The position numbers were made by a program, and so were the translations under genes. 64,000 bases of DNA from Halicephalobus mephisto (taxonomy: Eukaryota > Nematoda > Chromadorea > Rhabditida > Panagrolaimidae): contig SWDT01000166.1 in assembly GCA_009193035.1 (NCBI GenBank), positions 1-64,000 on the forward strand, given 5' to 3'. Below, piece after piece: positions 36,101-46,170 of the stretch (positions within the stretch are counted from its first letter, which is position 1; each line of letters begins with the position of its first letter). The notes beneath the pieces were generated by a model. It ran no database searches. It was not told the origin of the DNA and worked only from the letters and a program-made list of their open reading frames with translations.

Positions 36101-36473
36101 AGGGACGACAGAAAAGTTGTTTTTACAGAGGAATTGTCTTTATCGAGGGGTTTACTAGGGGAAAATCCACAGTAGGGGTCGGAATCGAGTTGTTTTTAAA
36201 GAGGATTTGCTCTTATCGAGGGTGTTTATATCGAGGTTTCACTGTAATTTATTAATAAAAAAAACAAACCTCTTCTTCTTCTTTTTTTTGAAAATTTTCT
36301 CCATTTATTAACTGAGCGGCCAGGATGTTCTGTTCCAAAACCAATTTCGATCTACTTGATTGTTTGGTCGTCGGAGGACCCAAACTGACTCCTCTCTTTC
36401 CGTCGCCTCTGGCAGAAGGCTTCACAGATCCAGATTGTCGATGAGAAAGTTTTGCAGAATTCCGTTGACTCAT
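21195..36473 (-). CDS. NWD1: NACHT and WD-repeat STAND protein (NWD1-like)
   Basis: Nineteen exons on the minus strand: 36473-36270, 34799-34133, 33399-33071, 32596-32261, 31688-31578, 31531-30632, 29819-29706, 29047-28736, 28310-28110, 27853-27656, 26269-26056, 25609-25431, 25142-24954, 23902-23795, 23741-23599, 22765-22331, 22274-22055, 21730-21493, 21445-21195. They sum to 1782 aa in frame. Residues about 95-200 are a DUF4062 domain (VRVFTSSTFTDTTLERNAL, DMRWGV). The NACHT ATPase has P-loop GENGCGKT (about 459-466) and Walker B IMILDSLDQL (about 550). The helical region lies at 600-990 and the C-terminal third is WD40 blades (LIVWDIR, LLLWDLK, SVWDVR). Such STAND proteins are ATP-driven scaffolds that assemble through the WD propeller. 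The tail, GKKSKTSAICTVM, looks like a polybasic-CaaX prenylation signal. Thirteen of 18 introns are phase 0; many are swollen with repeats. The 29047 acceptor and the 25431 donor are the least certain. Confidence 0.88.
21801..21986. repeat. Long inverted repeat, about 80-bp arms
   Basis: The left arm (21801-21880) and right arm (about 21907-21986) are reverse complements with scattered mismatches. Shared blocks include CAATTTTTA, TTTGTAAAAC, AGAGTTGGAAC and TGTAAGGGATA. The loop is about 25 nt. It lies in the last-but-one intron of the NACHT-WD gene and would fold into a strong hairpin in the transcript. Confidence 0.8.
22890..23480. repeat. 103-bp tandem repeat, about 5 copies
   Basis: CCGAAATTCTCTATG(G/A)AG recurs at about 23010, 23113, 23216, 23319 and 23422, an exact 103-bp spacing. 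It fills the intron between the 23599 and 22765 exon borders. Unit ends carry ATAGTGA(T/C), the short motif also abundant around the 5S units. Confidence 0.88.
23925..24357. repeat. Dispersed repeat, inverted relative to 37045-37420
   Basis: Contains two 146-bp subrepeats with TGTCTAGCATCTAGAGTATT and GGTTCACCG/CGGTGAACC flanks. The reverse complement of the same structure lies at 37045-37420. Origin is unclear; no coding sequence is present. Confidence 0.75.
24361..24540. mobile_element. MITE, ACACAAAAA family, copy A
   Basis: Inverted termini CACAAAAAGCGTTACTTTT and AAAAGTTACGCTTTTTTGTG, with interior ATGTGACGATTGTGTTAC. No open frame. Intronic. Confidence 0.7.
26290..26690. repeat. Minisatellite built on ATAGTGACT
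   Basis: Degenerate units of roughly 36-40 bp of the form ATAGTGACTGATTTTTAAA...TTCA fill the intron upstream of the 26269 exon border. Confidence 0.75.
26931..27016 (+). tRNA. nev-type tRNA, anticodon UAU with long variable arm
   Basis: The 86-nt cloverleaf is complete. The acceptor GTCGTCG/CGGCGAC is paired with discriminator A, and the D stem is GCC/GGC. The anticodon stem TTTGG/CCAAA encloses loop TTTATGC, placing UAU at 34-36 after U33. A class II variable arm (GGAG/CTCC) and T stem GCGGG/CCCGT follow. The A box TGGCCGAGCGG and B box GGTTCGAATCC are intact and a T5 run follows. UAU reads the Ile codon AUA, yet the body is leucine/serine-type. This matches the nematode-specific V-arm tRNAs (nev-tRNA-Ile), reported to be charged with leucine in vitro. 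It sits in a NACHT-WD intron, antisense to that gene. Confidence 0.88.
27170..27640. repeat. Palindromic minisatellite (AGCGAAAATCGCT)
   Basis: Roughly 36-bp units, each with a self-complementary core GCGAAAATCGC, separated by TATTCGT(T/C)CTT. About a dozen copies of varying decay lie between the nev-tRNA and the 27656 exon border. Each unit can form a small hairpin. Confidence 0.75.
27890..28075. repeat. About 30-bp minisatellite (TTTCGAAATACTTCGAA)
   Basis: Six or so units of GGAAATTTCGAAATACTTC with internal dyads around TTCGAA; intronic. Confidence 0.75.
29212..29583. mobile_element. Solo LTR, 372 bp
   Basis: Runs TGTTGGATCGGG...GATACAACA, flanked by GAAAT (29207-29211) and GAAAC (29584-29588), a 4/5 target duplication. 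It contains about four tandem units of GCTTGGTCCCGAACGGATT (about 41-45 bp). Its boundaries and internal repeats match 34824-35513. It lies between two NACHT-WD exons. Confidence 0.75.
30030..30146 (-). rRNA. 5S rRNA-like gene, copy 2
   Basis: Same core as copy 1, with control-region elements retained and a T-run terminator (plus strand AAAAAA just before 30030). The leader/gene junction lacks 4 nt: CATG joins directly to TAGCGG, so helix I is one pair shorter. Inside a NACHT-WD intron, same strand as that gene. Confidence 0.65.
30308..30425 (-). rRNA. 5S rRNA-like gene, copy 3
   Basis: Full 118 nt with intact helix I and a T6 terminator. It is in direct orientation with copy 2, whose 5' end is 162 bp away. 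Confidence 0.7.
32650..32805. mobile_element. MITE, ACACAAAAA family, copy B
   Basis: Ends CATACAAAAAAG and GCTTTTTTGTG; interior AAAATATGTGACGATTGTG as in copies A and C. Intronic. Confidence 0.65.
32904..33061. mobile_element. MITE, ACACAAAAA family, copy C
   Basis: Ends CTACACAAAAAACATAAC and GTTATGCTTTTTTGTGCAG. Only 98 bp from copy B, in the same intron. Confidence 0.65.
33658..33775 (-). rRNA. 5S rRNA-like gene, copy 4
   Basis: Full-length and helix I paired, with conserved leader and T5 terminator. About 180 bp beyond the 3' end (33478-33657) is shared with copies 5, 7 and 8. Confidence 0.7.
34824..35513. mobile_element. Solo LTR, 690 bp, with nested insertions
   Basis: TGTTGGATCAGG...AATACAACA is flanked by a perfect 5-bp duplication ATTAA (34819-34823 and 35514-35518). 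It shares the CGAACGGATT tandem units with 29212-29583. The extra 300 bp is explained by a palindromic insert at 35063-35150 and a pogo-like insert at about 35207-35443. Confidence 0.8.
35063..35150. mobile_element. Palindromic mini-element nested in the LTR
   Basis: TACGGTACTTTCTCTAAAAT and the inverted ATTTTAGAGAAAATACGGCA bound an 88-bp insert absent from the shorter LTR. Confidence 0.6.
35843..36064. mobile_element. LTR-like element with target duplication
   Basis: Starts TGTTGGATTGTG and ends CCCCAACGACG, with perfect ATTTA duplications at 35838-35842 and 36065-36069. It is related to 5905-6125. It lies in the first intron of the NACHT-WD gene. Confidence 0.65.
36071..36246. mobile_element. 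pogo-like MITE
   Basis: Inverted termini TACAGTGAAACCTCGATATA and TATATCGAGGTTTCACTGTA are perfect over 20 bp with TA ends. Non-coding, 176 bp. First intron of the NACHT-WD gene. Confidence 0.8.
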
Positions 36474-36719
36474 TTTTGAAGTGAAAGTAGACTATTGCAA
36501 AAATATAAAATTTTAAAATCCAGTCAAGCAGAAATTATCGAAAAAACCGAATTATATCCAGTTCATCGAACAAGCTTAAGGATTTGGTTCAGAAGGAGAT
36601 TTTATAAGTTACTTTCTAGATATTCTAAAAATAATTCTAAAAGATATTTTATAAATCACTATAAATATCTAAAATTAATTCTAAAAGATATTTTATAAAT
36701 TATTTCATGGATATTCTTG

Positions 36720-36940
36720 ATCGAAAACTCCACCATGAACGGTCCCAAGCCCGAGCTCAGAAAGGAGGAGGGTTGACGACAGATAGGACTGCCGGTTGTA
36801 AAAACCTTGCTACAACTTTAAAATGGATTCAAGTTCCAGTCAGTTAACCGACAACAGAGACCTGAAGAACTAAAACCCGAACACTCGACCCTAATCTAAT
36901 TGGGACAAGGAGTTGTAGATGATGATGATATATTTTTGAT
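36720..36940 (+). mobile_element. 3' end of a non-LTR retrotransposon (candidate)
   Basis: A GC-normal block (GACTGCCGGTTGTAAAAACC ... AATTGGGACAAGGAG) ends in a short GATGATGAT tail. This is the usual 3' end style of RTE-type elements. No reverse transcriptase is present here. Confidence 0.4.
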
Positions 36941-37044
36941 CAAAAAGGCAATAACGCCATCGATCTCGAGACTACTGAGTTTCCGGAAAAAGTTTACCAA
37001 TTGTATCGATTTTTGTCTTTTATATCGCGTTTTTGTAATTTTTA

Positions 37045-37420
37045 TATCAGTATATTAACTGGTTACTGTATGAGCTACTCAGATCCCGAAGGGAAATACT
37101 CTAGATGCTGGACAACAGGTATACTGTCTACATATAGACCGAATATTTGAATAGTTATTTAATATAATTGCTATACTTGATCTCTGTTATGTCGGTATAT
37201 TAACTGGTTACTGTATGAGCTAACCAGATCTCGAAAGGAAATACTCTAGATGCTGGACAACAGGTATATTGTCTACATATAGACCGAGTGTTGACTTTTT
37301 AATATTATTTTTGTGCTCAACCTTATTGTTCGGATAAGAAACTCATATATCTCACCTTTCACACAATCACATCGGTTCACCGAAATTCAACAATTACCGT
37401 AACCCTGTCTTTTACAGTAC
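37045..37420. repeat. Inverted partner of the 23925-24357 repeat
   Basis: Two subrepeats, each with AACTGGTTACTGTATGAGCT and ACTCTAGATGCTGGACAACA, spaced 145 bp, in reverse orientation to the copy 13 kb away. Confidence 0.75.
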
Positions 37421-37763
37421 TTTATCTAAAAAAATACTTCTTTACAATTACTAAATTACAAAACCCTACTTTCCCTCGAACCATTACCAACCTCGTAACT
37501 TTGTAAACCACATCCAACAAAAAACATCCATTATACAGTAATCTTGACTTTTGAAATCGAAACTAAATTACTTTTAAACAATTAAAAATCTAATTACTAC
37601 TATTCATTCCTAATTGAGGAAAAATAAATTGAACCAAATGGTCACCGAGGTTATCAATTTGAGAACAATCCTAATCTATTACAAATCAAAGATCAACAAA
37701 CTAAAAGAGAATTTTGTCGACAGAATTCCTATGCAACAGTGAAAATTTCCTAAAAACCTGAGT

Positions 37764-39927
37764 CTAAAATTGATCATCACGCCATCCAATTGCTTGTTTC
37801 TCAACCAATTTGTGGAAAATACCGTCTTTGATTGACATCAACTCATCAAAAGTTCCAAGTTCTGCAACACAACCTCTTTCCAACACAACAATTTGATCAG
37901 CATGCTTAATTGTTGATAATCTAAAACCAAATTCTCAATCTCTACTTTGAAAATAATTCTTACCTATGAGCAATAATAATTACTGTCTTCTTATTATTCT
38001 CTAATAGCCTATTTAGAGCCTTTCTAACAAGATATTCACTCGTAGCATCTAACGCTGAAGTCGCTTCATCAAGAATCAACATTTTTGGATCTGTAATTAG
38101 GGCTCTTGCAATTGCAATTCTTTGTTTTTGACCTCCAGAAAGCATTGAATGTCCAGCTTCTCCAATCACTGTTTGAAATCCTTTAGGAAAAGTTTTAATG
38201 AATTCATACGAATTTGATTGACCTGCTGCTTGTTGAACTTGAGCATTAGTTATAAGGCTTGGATTTTCTGCTCCATAACAAATATTATCCCATATTGTTG
38301 TTGAAAAAAGAACCGGTTCTTGAGGAACAGTTCCTATCATTCTCCTCCAATGAGATGGATCCAATTCTTTTAAATCATGATCATCAATAAGAATTCTTCC
38401 TTGAGTTGGATTATATAATCTAAATACAAACAACAAATAACTTCAAAATCACACAGTAATCTTACCTCAATAACAAATTAGCTACAGTAGATTTACCACT
38501 ACCAGAAGGTCCAACTATAGCTGTAATTTTTCCTGCAGGGATTTTAAACGTAACATCATTGAAGATTTGATCACGATCAGGATAAGAAAAACCAACTCCT
38601 TCGAAACGAATTTCACGAACAATGTCATCAATCTTAATTCCACCAATCAATGGAATCGTCGGTTTTTCATCGGCTAATTGGAAAAGACGTTGACTTGCTC
38701 CCAGACCTTTCATCAATTCATTGTAGAAAGTACTCAAATTCGAAAGGCCACCAACACAAAGTGCAGCATAAAGGCAGAAAGATGACAATTCTCCATAGGT
38801 AAGTAACCCTCGACTAATTAGATGAGTTCCATAAAATAAGACCGAAGTTATCGCCAGGTAACCCGTCAATTGGAACTGAAATTCAAAAATTAAAGCCGAA
38901 AAACATTAAAAACTTACAGATCCGAACATGATACCCTTAAAAATGCCTTCTCGCTTACAAATCTCCCAAATTTGATTGATTTTTTCTTTGTAAATATTCA
39001 ATTCTCTATTCTCCGCGACCAAAATCCTCACTGTTTTGATGTTTGATAATCTTTCTGTTGCTATACCATTAGCTCCAGCAACTGCTTCTTGCATTTGAAG
39101 TGTGAACTTGCGTTGAATTTTACCGAAAACATAGAAAGTTCCAACGATGATGGGAATAACTACTGTCACCGGAGCACAGAGAGCAGGAGAAGTGTAAATC
39201 TAAAAAAGTAAACAACGATTAACGAAAAATTCATATAAATTTTACCATCAATCCAGCAGATCCACATATCGTGAATAACGCTCTCAATCCATCACTTAGG
39301 TTAATTGAAACTGCATGTCCAACAACCAAAGCATCTGAACTTAATCTGCTGACGATTTCACCAATTCTGTTTTTGTCGAAGAAAGCCATGTCATGCTTCA
39401 GAACTCGCCAAAACACATTGGTTCTCAAGTCATTGATGATCAATTGCCCAGCGGTGTGCATACAGTAAGACCTTCCAGCAATTGCTCCAGCTCCAGCCAC
39501 CAAAACGAGGACTAACGCCCAAGGATTCTCCTTGAAAAAACGAGCCACCTTTAACGCAGTATCTTCTTCACCGGGTTTTTTCTTTTTAGAATCATCAAAT
39601 TCATCAATGAGTTTGCCAAGAACATGAGGAGTACAAAGGAAGATCGATGATCCCATGCCGAGAAACAGAAATCCCACTGAAAACGGGGATTGGAAGGACT
39701 AACGAAGACAGTGACTTACATCCAATTCTTCTTTTGTAAGGAAAAGCTAATCTAGCGATTCTCTTGAACTGATCCCAGGATGCATCTCTAAACTTCAATG
39801 CCGGTCGTTTATCTGAACTGTAAAATCGCTTGAGTTCTTTCCGTAGGAGCTTCGGAGATCGTATCCTAACAACGTTCAGAAGGCTATGTCTAGGTATCGA
39901 GCAAAATGTCCTGAAATGAATCTCCAT
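37764..39927 (-). CDS. ABCB10: Mitochondrial ABCB10-type half ABC transporter
   Basis: Six exons (39927-39720, 39676-39246, 39199-38918, 38875-38466, 38419-37964, 37920-37764) give 647 aa. The first 40 residues are Arg/Ser-rich without acids until KELKRFYSS, as in a mitochondrial presequence. One membrane domain of about six helices follows, including the family-typical [18 protein letters not shown] and [14 protein letters not shown]. The nucleotide-binding domain has Walker [11 protein letters not shown] loop QEP, signature LSGGQKQR, Walker [12 protein letters not shown] and H loop IIAHR, all intact. It should homodimerise in the inner membrane. The nematode relatives are the HAF half transporters (haf-1/haf-3 type), linked to mitochondrial peptide export and stress signalling. 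I cannot say which one this is. Confidence 0.92.
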
Positions 39928-39929
39928 AC

Positions 39930-41800
39930 ATTAAAGATGCTTTAAAGAGTATTGGGATCAGGTTTATATATAAAAATGAATAAATGAAAAGAGGGGAAAA
40001 TGTTTCCATATGTCAAAAGGTTATGGAGTTGGTTTTACAAATAAAAAAGAAAGAAATTATGTTTTCATATGTTAAAATGCTTTAAAGAGTATTGGGATTA
40101 GGTTTATATGGAGAAAGATATGAATGGAAAAGAGGGAAAAAGGGGAAATATGACGCAATATAAACCAACCTGACTGTACTAGATGTCGGTAAATTCAGAA
40201 TCCCACATTTTACACAACGCAACGGAGCTCCTAGGACACTGACCGGCAGCATCAGACACAAGTTCGAGAAGTGATTCCTGAAAATTAACAGTAACTAACT
40301 TACAATCGATAACCACGAAATATCGTTCAAAAAAAACAAAAAACAACAATATTGACGTCAGATAACTTCCACGAAAATCCTCCAAACTGATTTATTTAGA
40401 GATCCCAGATAATCCTCATTTCAAGAATATCGATATAATCACATTTCTTCAGGATTATTGTAATAAAAATCAAAATTAGCAAAAAACAGTGAAAAAAGAA
40501 GAAAAACCAAAATCAGTGGAATTGCTGCAGGACGCACGTTGCGGGAAAGCCGGACGAACGCTGAGCTTTGACTTTTGGAAAACTTTGAAATTTCCAAAAA
40601 AAAATTTATCGACATAATAAAAAAGATAAAAAATAAAAACCTAGATGGAAATTCACTGAATTAGGGACAGAAAAGGAAAAAGAAGAAAATTAATATATAA
40701 AGAAAGTTTTTTAAGAAAGGATTTAGGGATTGAGAGGAACTTCGGAGTTTAAAAAAGGTTTCCATATATCGATTTCGGACGAAACCTTTAGATTTAGGTG
40801 TAAACCATAAATTTAACCTCAAATGTAAAAAACAAAATCGAAGAAATTTATAAAATTTTGCAATTTTTAAATAAAACATATATTTCGAAATTTCAAGAAT
40901 AATTACGAAATATTTATATTATTTTTTTCGTTAAACTTCTTTTTAAAACGATATTTAAAAAAAACACAAAATTCGGATATATGAAAAATAAAATTTTAAC
41001 ACATTTTTGGAATTTTTAAAGAAAAGTAGAAATTTCGTAATAAATTTGGGATTTATATTTAAATATAAAAAATTAATTTTATTGATGAAATTCAGCCAGG
41101 AAATAAAAATATAAAAAGCAAAGTGTGATGTCAGAAAGTATTTTTTGTAATTTTTAATGTTGAATTTTGAAAATTTACATATTAGGATTCCGGACTTTTC
41201 TAATCTATGTTCGTCAACATACAAATTACGAAATTTACGTTTATCGAAGAAATTAACATTGCTATAAAAATTAAAAATGAAAATTATTACGAAATTTCCG
41301 GAAACTAATCTATGTGACGATTTCGTAATTTACCACTATTTCGTAATAATTTATAAATATTAATTATTGCGAAATCCTCTCGAGAACTTTTGGAGCTTTT
41401 TAGGAACCCAATGGCTTATGTGACGATTTCGTAATTTACCACTATTATGAAAATTAAAAATGAAAATTATTACGAAATTCCTTCAACACTAATTTTTGGG
41501 ATGTTAGGAAATTAAATAACATGTGACAACTTTTATATTACATAATGATTATTTCGTAATTAAGTTTTCAGAGTTGTATTCTTCCTAGACAGATCTAAAA
41601 ACTCCCGGATGAGAGTGCATGGGGCACAGGGGTTTTTGTCTACTCTCGAGAGCTGATGATTGTATATGAAAGTATACATAAATATTGAAAAACCTTAGCT
41701 GGCATTACAGTACACTATCAAAACCAGTGTCAAGGTCTATAAAATAGTCAATTTGAAAATTAAAATTAAATTAGGAAACTTCTACATAATACTGAGATCG
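39930..41800. other. Upstream region of the ABC transporter
   Basis: AT-rich spacer. 40541-40548 (GCGGGAAA) is an E2F-like match in a GC-richer patch at 40520-40570. A short frame near 40179-40277 after a TTTTCAG has coding-like composition but no partner exon. 41230-41520 contains repeated TTACGAAATT motifs. Confidence 0.4.
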
Positions 41801-41816
41801 ATTGGTCTGCAAATTA

Positions 41817-41975
41817 AAAATTTAACTTTAACTTTAACTTTAACTTTAACTTTAACTTTAATTTTAACTTTAACTTTAACTTTAACTTTAACTTTAACTT
41901 TAACTTTAATTTTAACTTTAATTTTAACTTTAACTTTAATTTTAACTTTAATTTTAACTTTAACTATAATTCTTG
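41817..41975. repeat. (TTTAAC)n hexanucleotide array
   Basis: About 26 tandem hexamers, mostly TTTAAC with occasional TTTAAT. This is not the nematode telomere repeat TTAGGC. The array gives a false Leu-Thr open frame. Confidence 0.92.
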
Positions 41976-42559
41976 ATTCCAGTTACTATCAGAATTAAAA
42001 TTAATTTTTGCGCTATAATAATACCCAAAATTACTTGAAACTTAAGTAATATATGATCTTTAAAATCTTACTATTGATTCGATTTTTGAAAATTACATGT
42101 TTAATTTTTCGAAATTCTGCTACCTAAAAGTAAAAAATCAAGAAATTTTCTTAGTCACTTTCTTCTTTATCCTACTTTCAACACTGGTGACCCATTTGAT
42201 TCCATTGTTGATTGGTATTATGGAAACTCCCATTCAAAACAAAAAACAGTTCTGTCATCGTTTCGATAAATGATGATCTTGATTTCTTTATTGTTGAATT
42301 AAATATTGACAACGGTGTTTGTAACCTCCTACCGTAAAGCTATCATCAAGTTGTTCGGGATGACAAAAAAGGGAATTTTCGAGGAAAATCGGAGATAATA
42401 TTACGAAGTACAATGGAAATATTTTAAATAAACGATATAAAAGAAAAATAGTCGATGATCCTAAGAATACGTTCACAGAAGGAAGAAAACTTCAAATGAG
42501 TACCATCATTGACTGCAGACAAAAATAGCTGTAATGTACTGATACATGAATTGAATACA

Positions 42560-43100
42560 ATATATCCGCACATCAGAGTCGTTCTAATGTACTGATACAT
42601 TAAATAGAAACATTTTAATGAATCTATGGATTGAATACAGCACATCGATATCAACTTAACGTTATTCACATATTGAATATAATATATCTGATACATTAAA
42701 ACCGTTTTAATATATTGTTAGATTAAATCAAAAGCACCGATATCAACTTAACGTTATTCACATATTGAATATAATATATCTGATACATTAAAACCGTTTT
42801 AATATATTGTTAGATTAAATCAAAAGCACCGATATCAACTTAACGTTATTCATACATTGAATATAATATATCTGATACATTAAAACCGTTTTAATATACT
42901 GTTAGATTAAATCAAAAGCACCGATATTAACTTAACGTTATCGATACATTGAATATAATATATCTGATACACTAGAACTGCTCTAATATACTGAGAGAAT
43001 AAATACAACATCGATATCAACTTAACGTTATCCCTACATTGAATATAATATATTTCATACACTAGAACCGTTTCAATATATCCATGCACTACATACCATG
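42560..43100. repeat. 92-bp tandem repeat, about 5 copies
   Basis: CTTAACGTTAT recurs at about 42657, 42749, 42841, 42933 and 43022 (92, 92, 92, 90). The unit shares CATTGAATATAAT and TGATACATTA with the 158-bp array at 2.7-3.2 kb. Confidence 0.85.
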
Positions 43101-43723
43101 TGTTATTTTTTTGTCTATTAGTATATTCTGCTCGACTTTAATCTATCTTTTTTTATAAATGAGGACACCATAAATCTGCTCTTATGTTAACAAAACTCAT
43201 TCATCATTACGTAATGATATAACTATTAACAATATTACTGAAAGTTTAACAAAAATCGTACACAAAGTTTGCACAGAAATGTTGTTTAACAACTTTTGGG
43301 TTTTCCAACGAGTATTTCATTTAACTTCAAAATTACGTTTATACTTGTGTACAATCAGGCTTGAAAAGAGTTTTAAGAATAATTTGAATCGAATGTAAAC
43401 ATAACAGATTCTGAAAATTAAAAGTGAAACAACTTTTGAAAAATATTCTTTTCATGTAGATTTCTGTTCAAATTTCAAAAAATAAGTTGTTGATAGTTAT
43501 ATTAATACGCAATAATGAATGGATTGTAGCAATACAAGAACAGACTAATGGCGTGCTTAGCGACAAAGAAGCTACATGAAACTTGTATGGTATTTGCCAC
43601 GGATGAATTGCAAAATGGACTTTTACTGTGTAATAGTTCATCATCAGTATCCATTCTGGAACTATTTAGTTTAATTTTAGTAATTTAGTAATTGCAATAC
43701 GTGAAGATATTTATTTTTTTTAA

Positions 43724-44138
43724 TACAGTTCAATCTCGATATAAGGCACCTTCAAGAGACCGGACAAATCGTGCTTTATATCGAGGGTCGAATATGACTA
43801 AAATTCCTTAAAATCGTGTTTTATAGCATGGGGTGCCTTTTATCAAGGGTCGAACATGACTAAAATTATTTAAAATCGTGTCTTATAGCCTGGGGTGCCT
43901 TTTATCGAGGGTCGAACATGACTAAAATTCCTTAAAATCGTGTTTTATAGCCTGGGGTGTCTTATATCGAGGGTCGAACATGACTAAAATTTATTAAAAT
44001 CGTGTTTTATAGCCTGGGGTGTCTTATATTGAGGATCGAATATGACTAAAATTCCTTAAAATCCTGCCTTATAGCCTGGGGTGTCTTATATTGAGGGTGC
44101 CTTATAGCCTGGGTACGTTATATCGAGATTCCACTGTA
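43724..44138. mobile_element. pogo-like MITE with internal 62-bp repeats
   Basis: Termini TACAGTTCAATCTCGATATA and TATCGAGATTCCACTGTA are inverted, with TA ends. The interior consists of about five 62-bp units carrying TTATAGCCTGGGGTG and GGGTCGAACATGACTAAAAT. Amplification of the internal unit has lengthened the element. Confidence 0.75.
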
Positions 44139-44149
44139 GTTGTTTTTTG

Positions 44150-45235
44150 AAGTTTCGAAGATGAAAGTTATTACGAAATTATCCTGACGTAAACATCCTG
44201 AATTTTTTTGGGATTTTTAGTTCCACATGGTTCAGGAATTAGTATTGGATTTTATAAGGCCTTAGAATCTCTTATTGAATTCAGGGAGATTCTGGAATCT
44301 TGTAAGTTTTCAAAGGTTTAATATTCTTGAAAATTTCAGAATCTTCTACGAAATATTGAGATTTTGAATGATATTTCGAAACTTCAGAAAATTAAGTTTT
44401 TTGAATATTTTAGAATTTTCTATTACATTTTGAGATTTTGAATGACATTTCGAAGCTTCACAAACAAATTTTTTGAATGTTTCAGAATTTTCTACTGGAT
44501 TCTGGGGACTTTCATGAAATTCTGCATTAAGTATTTTGAATTTTGCAAAGTCCCCTCTATTACATAACAGCTCATCTCCGAAAGAAATCTAGGTTCGAAC
44601 TTTCTCTCGACTTTATTTTCCATTACAAAAAAGACGACAAAAGGATGCAGAGACGGAAAAGCCAAAACATTCACTTTTTGCGCAGCATGAAGACAGTCCA
44701 GCTTCATCAATTTCTTGAATGTCGATCGGCGCCGCAAGTCCGCTTTTGCCACCGTCACATTTGTCATTTTTGTCTTGGCCTTTTTTCGGCGAATCATCGT
44801 TCCTTTTTGGGAGACAAAAACGACATTCCTGGTTTCGTCGAGAAACAAAACATTTAATTTTTTCGTTTTTTGGGTCTTTGCTTATTGGTTACATAAACAA
44901 TGGATTTCGGAATTTTCGGTAAAGTACTGTAGGATGAAGGGAAGGACAGTGATTAAAGGTGATTTGGAACTTTTTCTGACTTATCCTAGTTACTGTATAA
45001 GACTGTCTTAGAATTGTTAATACTTCCTAAAATCAGTTTTGTGCATCGGCTCAATACTGGTTAGGAATAACGATTTTCAGTGTATATGGACACTATCAAA
45101 TTATTCTATCGAAACTGTTTTTCTGACATTCAAGAGTAGTTTCACAAGTTCCCGCCATAATGACTCAAAGGAGCAATTTCTTTCCTTCCTAGTCACTATC
45201 CAAAGAACTCGAGTTGAACCGATCCTCGAACCCCG
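44150..45235. other. Intergenic; GC-richer island at 44560-44860
   Basis: No gene is supported. The island is open in several frames on both strands, so the frames are not informative. It may be a regulatory block of the downstream basonuclin gene. Confidence 0.3.
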
Positions 45236-45237
45236 TC

Positions 45238-45355
45238 GGTAACGGTCAAACCATTGTGAGCACACGCCATCCCGTTCGATCTGGCCAGTTAAACACGATA
45301 GGGCTGGGTTAGTACTTGGATCGGAGACGTCCTGGGAATCCCCAGTGCTGCTACC
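45238..45355 (+). rRNA. 5S rRNA-like gene, copy 5
   Basis: Core and T5 terminator intact. One change in helix I (GGTAACGG). The usual leader is replaced from 45205 onward by an unrelated sequence (GAACTCGAGTTGAACC...). The 3' flank (45356-45560) is the reverse complement of the flank of copy 8. Confidence 0.7.
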
Positions 45356-46052
45356 TTTTTAAACTTGAATCATTTATAGTAACGAAAACAACTACTCTCA
45401 AACTCACTTGTCCTCTAAGATCTCCAACTGTTTTTCCTATTCTCTAAAATCAGCTCTACAAATTGTCGGGATAGTGACTAAAAAAATCATTCCCCAACTT
45501 TTTGAATCACTATCCGAAAATACCATTAGACTTATTTTTGAACTAAGCCGGAACTTTAACAATTGCTTGTGTAATGATTTAAGAAGTCAATTTTTTGTGA
45601 AAATACAAACATTGTTGTGTTCATTGATGGAACTAGCAAACGTCCATGAAGATGATTAATTTCCTCAAATTTTTATTTTTGAAATTATTTTCACGAATAC
45701 CGCTTTTCCTAAGGTCCCCATTTCTTGAATTTAACTTTTTTGTCATTCGTTTCATCTTTTGTCATTTGTCTTTCTCCCAAAACCCGTTGATTGTTGATCA
45801 ACAGGGAAAGCTGTTGCGACTTTTGATTGACTCAATTTAAATCCTGGACGCATTGGACAATTGGCGACAGCAATTCCATCGAGTTTCTTACCGCATCAAA
45901 TTCAAATACTTTTGTCGTGGATCTCTTTTATGCTTCTTGCCATTTGCTCCGTTTATCCAGTGCAAAAACATTAAAGAACACGAGTTTTTGCAGAATTGAC
46001 GGCGATAGGAGGATTACAAATAACATGAAAGAGTTTTGATCAATATCTAAAG

Positions 46053-46170
46053 GGTAGCAGCACTGGGGATTCCGAGGGCGTCTCGGATCCAAGTAATAAC
46101 CCAGCCCTATCGTGTTTAACTGGCCAGATCGAACGGGATGGCGTGTCTTCACAATGGTTTGACCGCTACC
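46053..46170 (-). rRNA. 5S rRNA-like gene, copy 6
   Basis: Full length with paired helix I. One change lies in the usually invariant GGATCGGAGACG block (GGATCCGAGACG), and the 3' T run is short (plus strand CTAAAGGG). Possibly inactive. Confidence 0.6.

Noticed and set aside
40179..40385. Minus-strand ORF with a coding-like 30-codon end after TTTTCAG
   Set aside because: No partner exon and no homology recognised; the implied intron would be only about 26 nt.
41753..41998. Leu-Thr repeat ORF
   Set aside because: Translation of the TTTAAC hexamer array.
44492..44857. Long overlapping ORFs on both strands
   Set aside because: Open on both strands because of composition; neither shows a motif or splice context.
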